This document shows positions 62,295 through 64,000 of a DNA stretch of 64,000 nucleotides, piece by piece. Position 1 is the first letter of the stretch; the number at the start of each line of letters is the position of its first letter. The notes beneath the pieces were generated by a model. It was not told the DNA's origin. It saw only the letters and a program-made list of their open reading frames with translations, and searched no databases. The stretch covers positions 42,148,388-42,212,387 of the forward strand of contig OX328111.1 of assembly GCA_946811185.2 (NCBI GenBank). Direction: 5' to 3'. A program made the position numbers and the translations under genes. The DNA comes from Hippopus hippopus. Lineage: Eukaryota > Mollusca > Bivalvia > Cardiida > Cardiidae.

Positions 62295-62826
62295 GAGATC
62301 GGTAGCTCAGTCGGTAATCTATGGCATTTGAGACCAGGGTATTGCTGGTTCCAATTCCTAGCTAGGCAAATTTCTTTCCAAGTAATGATTATATTCAGTG
62401 CGACAGGATCTCTCTCTCTCCCTCTCTCTCTCTCTATCTCTCTCTCTCTGCTGAATAATGTTTTAATGTTTATGACGTGGAGTATGTGAGAAAGCAGCCA
62501 GTGGATATAATATTGAGTGGAGCACTGGATAAAGAAACCGTAAAGGACTTGAGAACAGGGCGTCATTGGTTGGTTTCCCGGCTCGGTCAATTTTTTCCGA
62601 GGATTGCTTATAGTCATTGCGATAGGATTCATTCCTCTCTCAACGTTGACCATTGTTTCAACGACTGTTATGTGGGAAAGCAGCCAGTGGCTTGGAAAGA
62701 ATATTGTGCGTAATACTGGTAAAAGAAATTACAGGAAAGAATAGATAGGTGCACTGGCCGCCGCAATATAAACTGAAATAATGTTGCAAACGGCGTTTAT
62801 CACTCTTCAATCAATCAAGGAATCAA
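62295..62826 (+). mobile_element. Dimeric tRNA-derived SINE with CT expansion, unit 8
   Basis: Same as units 6 and 7, with intact A box tagctcagtcgg and caatcaatcaagg tail. Confidence 0.8.
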
Positions 62827-63320
62827 GAATCTTACGTAAATGTTTATGAATTATTATCAATAAACAAGTTGCTTTTGATCATAAAATAGGAACCTTGGCT
62901 TTTTCGGCATTCTTACGGTAAATAGCTGAGGCTGATACGATATTCAAAGTGGTCGTATGTAGAAATGTACAGGGTGATTACATAATTTTGTAAGATCTTG
63001 CCAGGATGTCTCAATTGTGCCAGTTACACCATTAACATTTCAGTCTAAAAGATCCAGTGCAGAATTCTACATAGTTCTTCATCTACATGTATTTCAAAGC
63101 AGATTACATTCAAAATTACGGACTGAGGCAGCATCATATCAACTGAGAAACGATCAACCATACACACTGAGGAAGATATGAAGGAAAGGAAGCTAAATTT
63201 ATTGTAGGAAGTACATTTTTTGGAGGAAAAGGATAAACATCATAGTCCAAGAGTACAGTCCTATAAACGTGAGAAACACAACAAGGAGACCACAGCTGCA
63301 ATATAAAGTCAGCCAAAAGA
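62827..63320. other. Spacer 3 with the 182 bp segment, unit 8
   Basis: Private ttacgtaaatg where other units have ttacgtcaatg. No gene is seen. Confidence 0.7.
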
Positions 63321-64000
63321 GATGAATGGATGGATGGATGGGTGGATGGATGGAGATGGGGAGATAGATATAGATTAATAGATAGATAAATAGATTAAAA
63401 AAAAAAAAAATTGAGGCACAGAAGGCGAAAGAGATGGATAGATGGACAGAGACAGAGAGAGAAGTTTGCAGGTAGGACAAAGAAATAAAGGGAGACAGAC
63501 AGACAGAGAGAACGTGACAGAATAATGAACGATAGACAATGAGACAGAAGATGGTGGAATAGCGAAAGAGACAGAGAGAAACAGAGATAGAGAGACTGTG
63601 TGAAAGGAGGCAGTGAGATATAGATAGAAAAAGGAGAGAGAGATATGAAGAGGAGGGAGAGAAATGGGAAGGGATAGAGAGAGAAATAGAGAGCGAGAAA
63701 GAGAGAGACAGAGAGAGAGAGAGAGACAATGAGAGATAGAGAGCGACAGAGAGAGACTGAAAGCGGAAATCAGTGTAGAGGGAAAGATAAGAATGAGGAG
63801 CAGAGAGTAAGACAAAAAGTTCTGAAAAGAGAAGATAGAGAGTGACAGATAAAGAGAGAGAGAGAGAGAATGAAAGAAAGAGACAGACAGGCGGTGATTG
63901 GAAAGAGAGAGATGAAGATAGACAGAAATAGCAAAAGAAGAGAGAAAGAGAGAAAAAGAAAGTGGTAGACAGACAGAGACTGAGAGAGAGAGAGAGAGAG
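63321..64000 (+). repeat. Polypurine compound microsatellite block, unit 8 (partial)
   Basis: Matches unit 7 up to the window end within a (GA)n run; the A run is about 14. Confidence 0.9.

Larger units (their letters stand above)
57365..64000 (+). repeat. Macrosatellite unit 8 (partial, cut by window end)
   Basis: 6636 bp are visible, reaching into the polypurine block, so the array very likely continues beyond the window. Nearly identical to unit 7. Confidence 0.95.

Noticed and set aside
1..64000. rDNA, histone or snRNA tandem gene cluster as explanation of the 8 kb period
   Set aside because: No rRNA, histone or spliceosomal RNA sequence could be recognised in any unit on either strand.

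Overview
The window is eukaryotic non-coding DNA made of one large head-to-tail tandem array, a macrosatellite with a unit of about 8 kb. I phase the array on the motif aaggggctaacgcac. Seven complete units start at 1, 7986, 15799, 25739, 34129, 41396 and 49381, and an eighth, cut by the window end, starts at 57365. Unit lengths are 7985, 7813, 9940, 8390, 7267, 7985 and 7984 bp, then 6636 bp for the partial one. I find no convincing protein-coding gene, functional tRNA gene, rRNA gene or CRISPR array. The longest open frames are Ser/Leu strings read from GA/CT microsatellite.

The organism is most likely a mollusc, probably a bivalve. The evidence is indirect. The unit is packed with tRNA-derived SINE-like modules whose 3' part (gcactggccgcc, then ctgaaataatgttg, then cggcgtt, then a caatcaatcaa tail) resembles tails I associate with molluscan SINEs. 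Unit 3 also carries an inserted element with short GACG-type repeats and a subterminal inverted repeat, of a style common in bivalve genomes. Both assignments rest on recall and need a repeat-library search.

Each unit has the same internal order, given here in unit 1 coordinates. (1) The end of a degenerate 20-21 bp minisatellite, 1-410. (2) A duplicated module of SINE body plus A/T-rich linker, ending in a (CT)n tract, 346-1150. (3) A near full-length tRNA-derived SINE, 1151-1420. (4) A spacer, 1421-1970. (5) A block of 550-660 bp sub-repeats, each holding tRNA-like heads with good B boxes, 1971-4642. (6) A short spacer and then a dimeric SINE with an internal CT expansion, 4931-5472. (7) A spacer, 5473-5966. 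(8) An 800 bp polypurine block of GATG, GATA, GACA and GA repeats, 5967-6771. (9) The degenerate minisatellite again, running on into the next unit.

Unit length differences are explained almost entirely by visible events: 3, 4 or 5 sub-repeats; a 182 bp segment absent from units 2 and 3; a deletion of about 261 bp in unit 4; a 42 bp deletion in unit 5; a 23 bp deletion shared by units 6-8; and one 1538 bp transposable-element insertion in unit 3 (23500-25037). Units 6, 7 and 8 are almost identical and share private variants, while units 1-5 are more diverged. Diagnostic variants switch inside unit 4. This pattern is what unequal exchange and gene conversion produce in a higher-order satellite. 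Here the lowest-level monomers appear to descend from SINEs.
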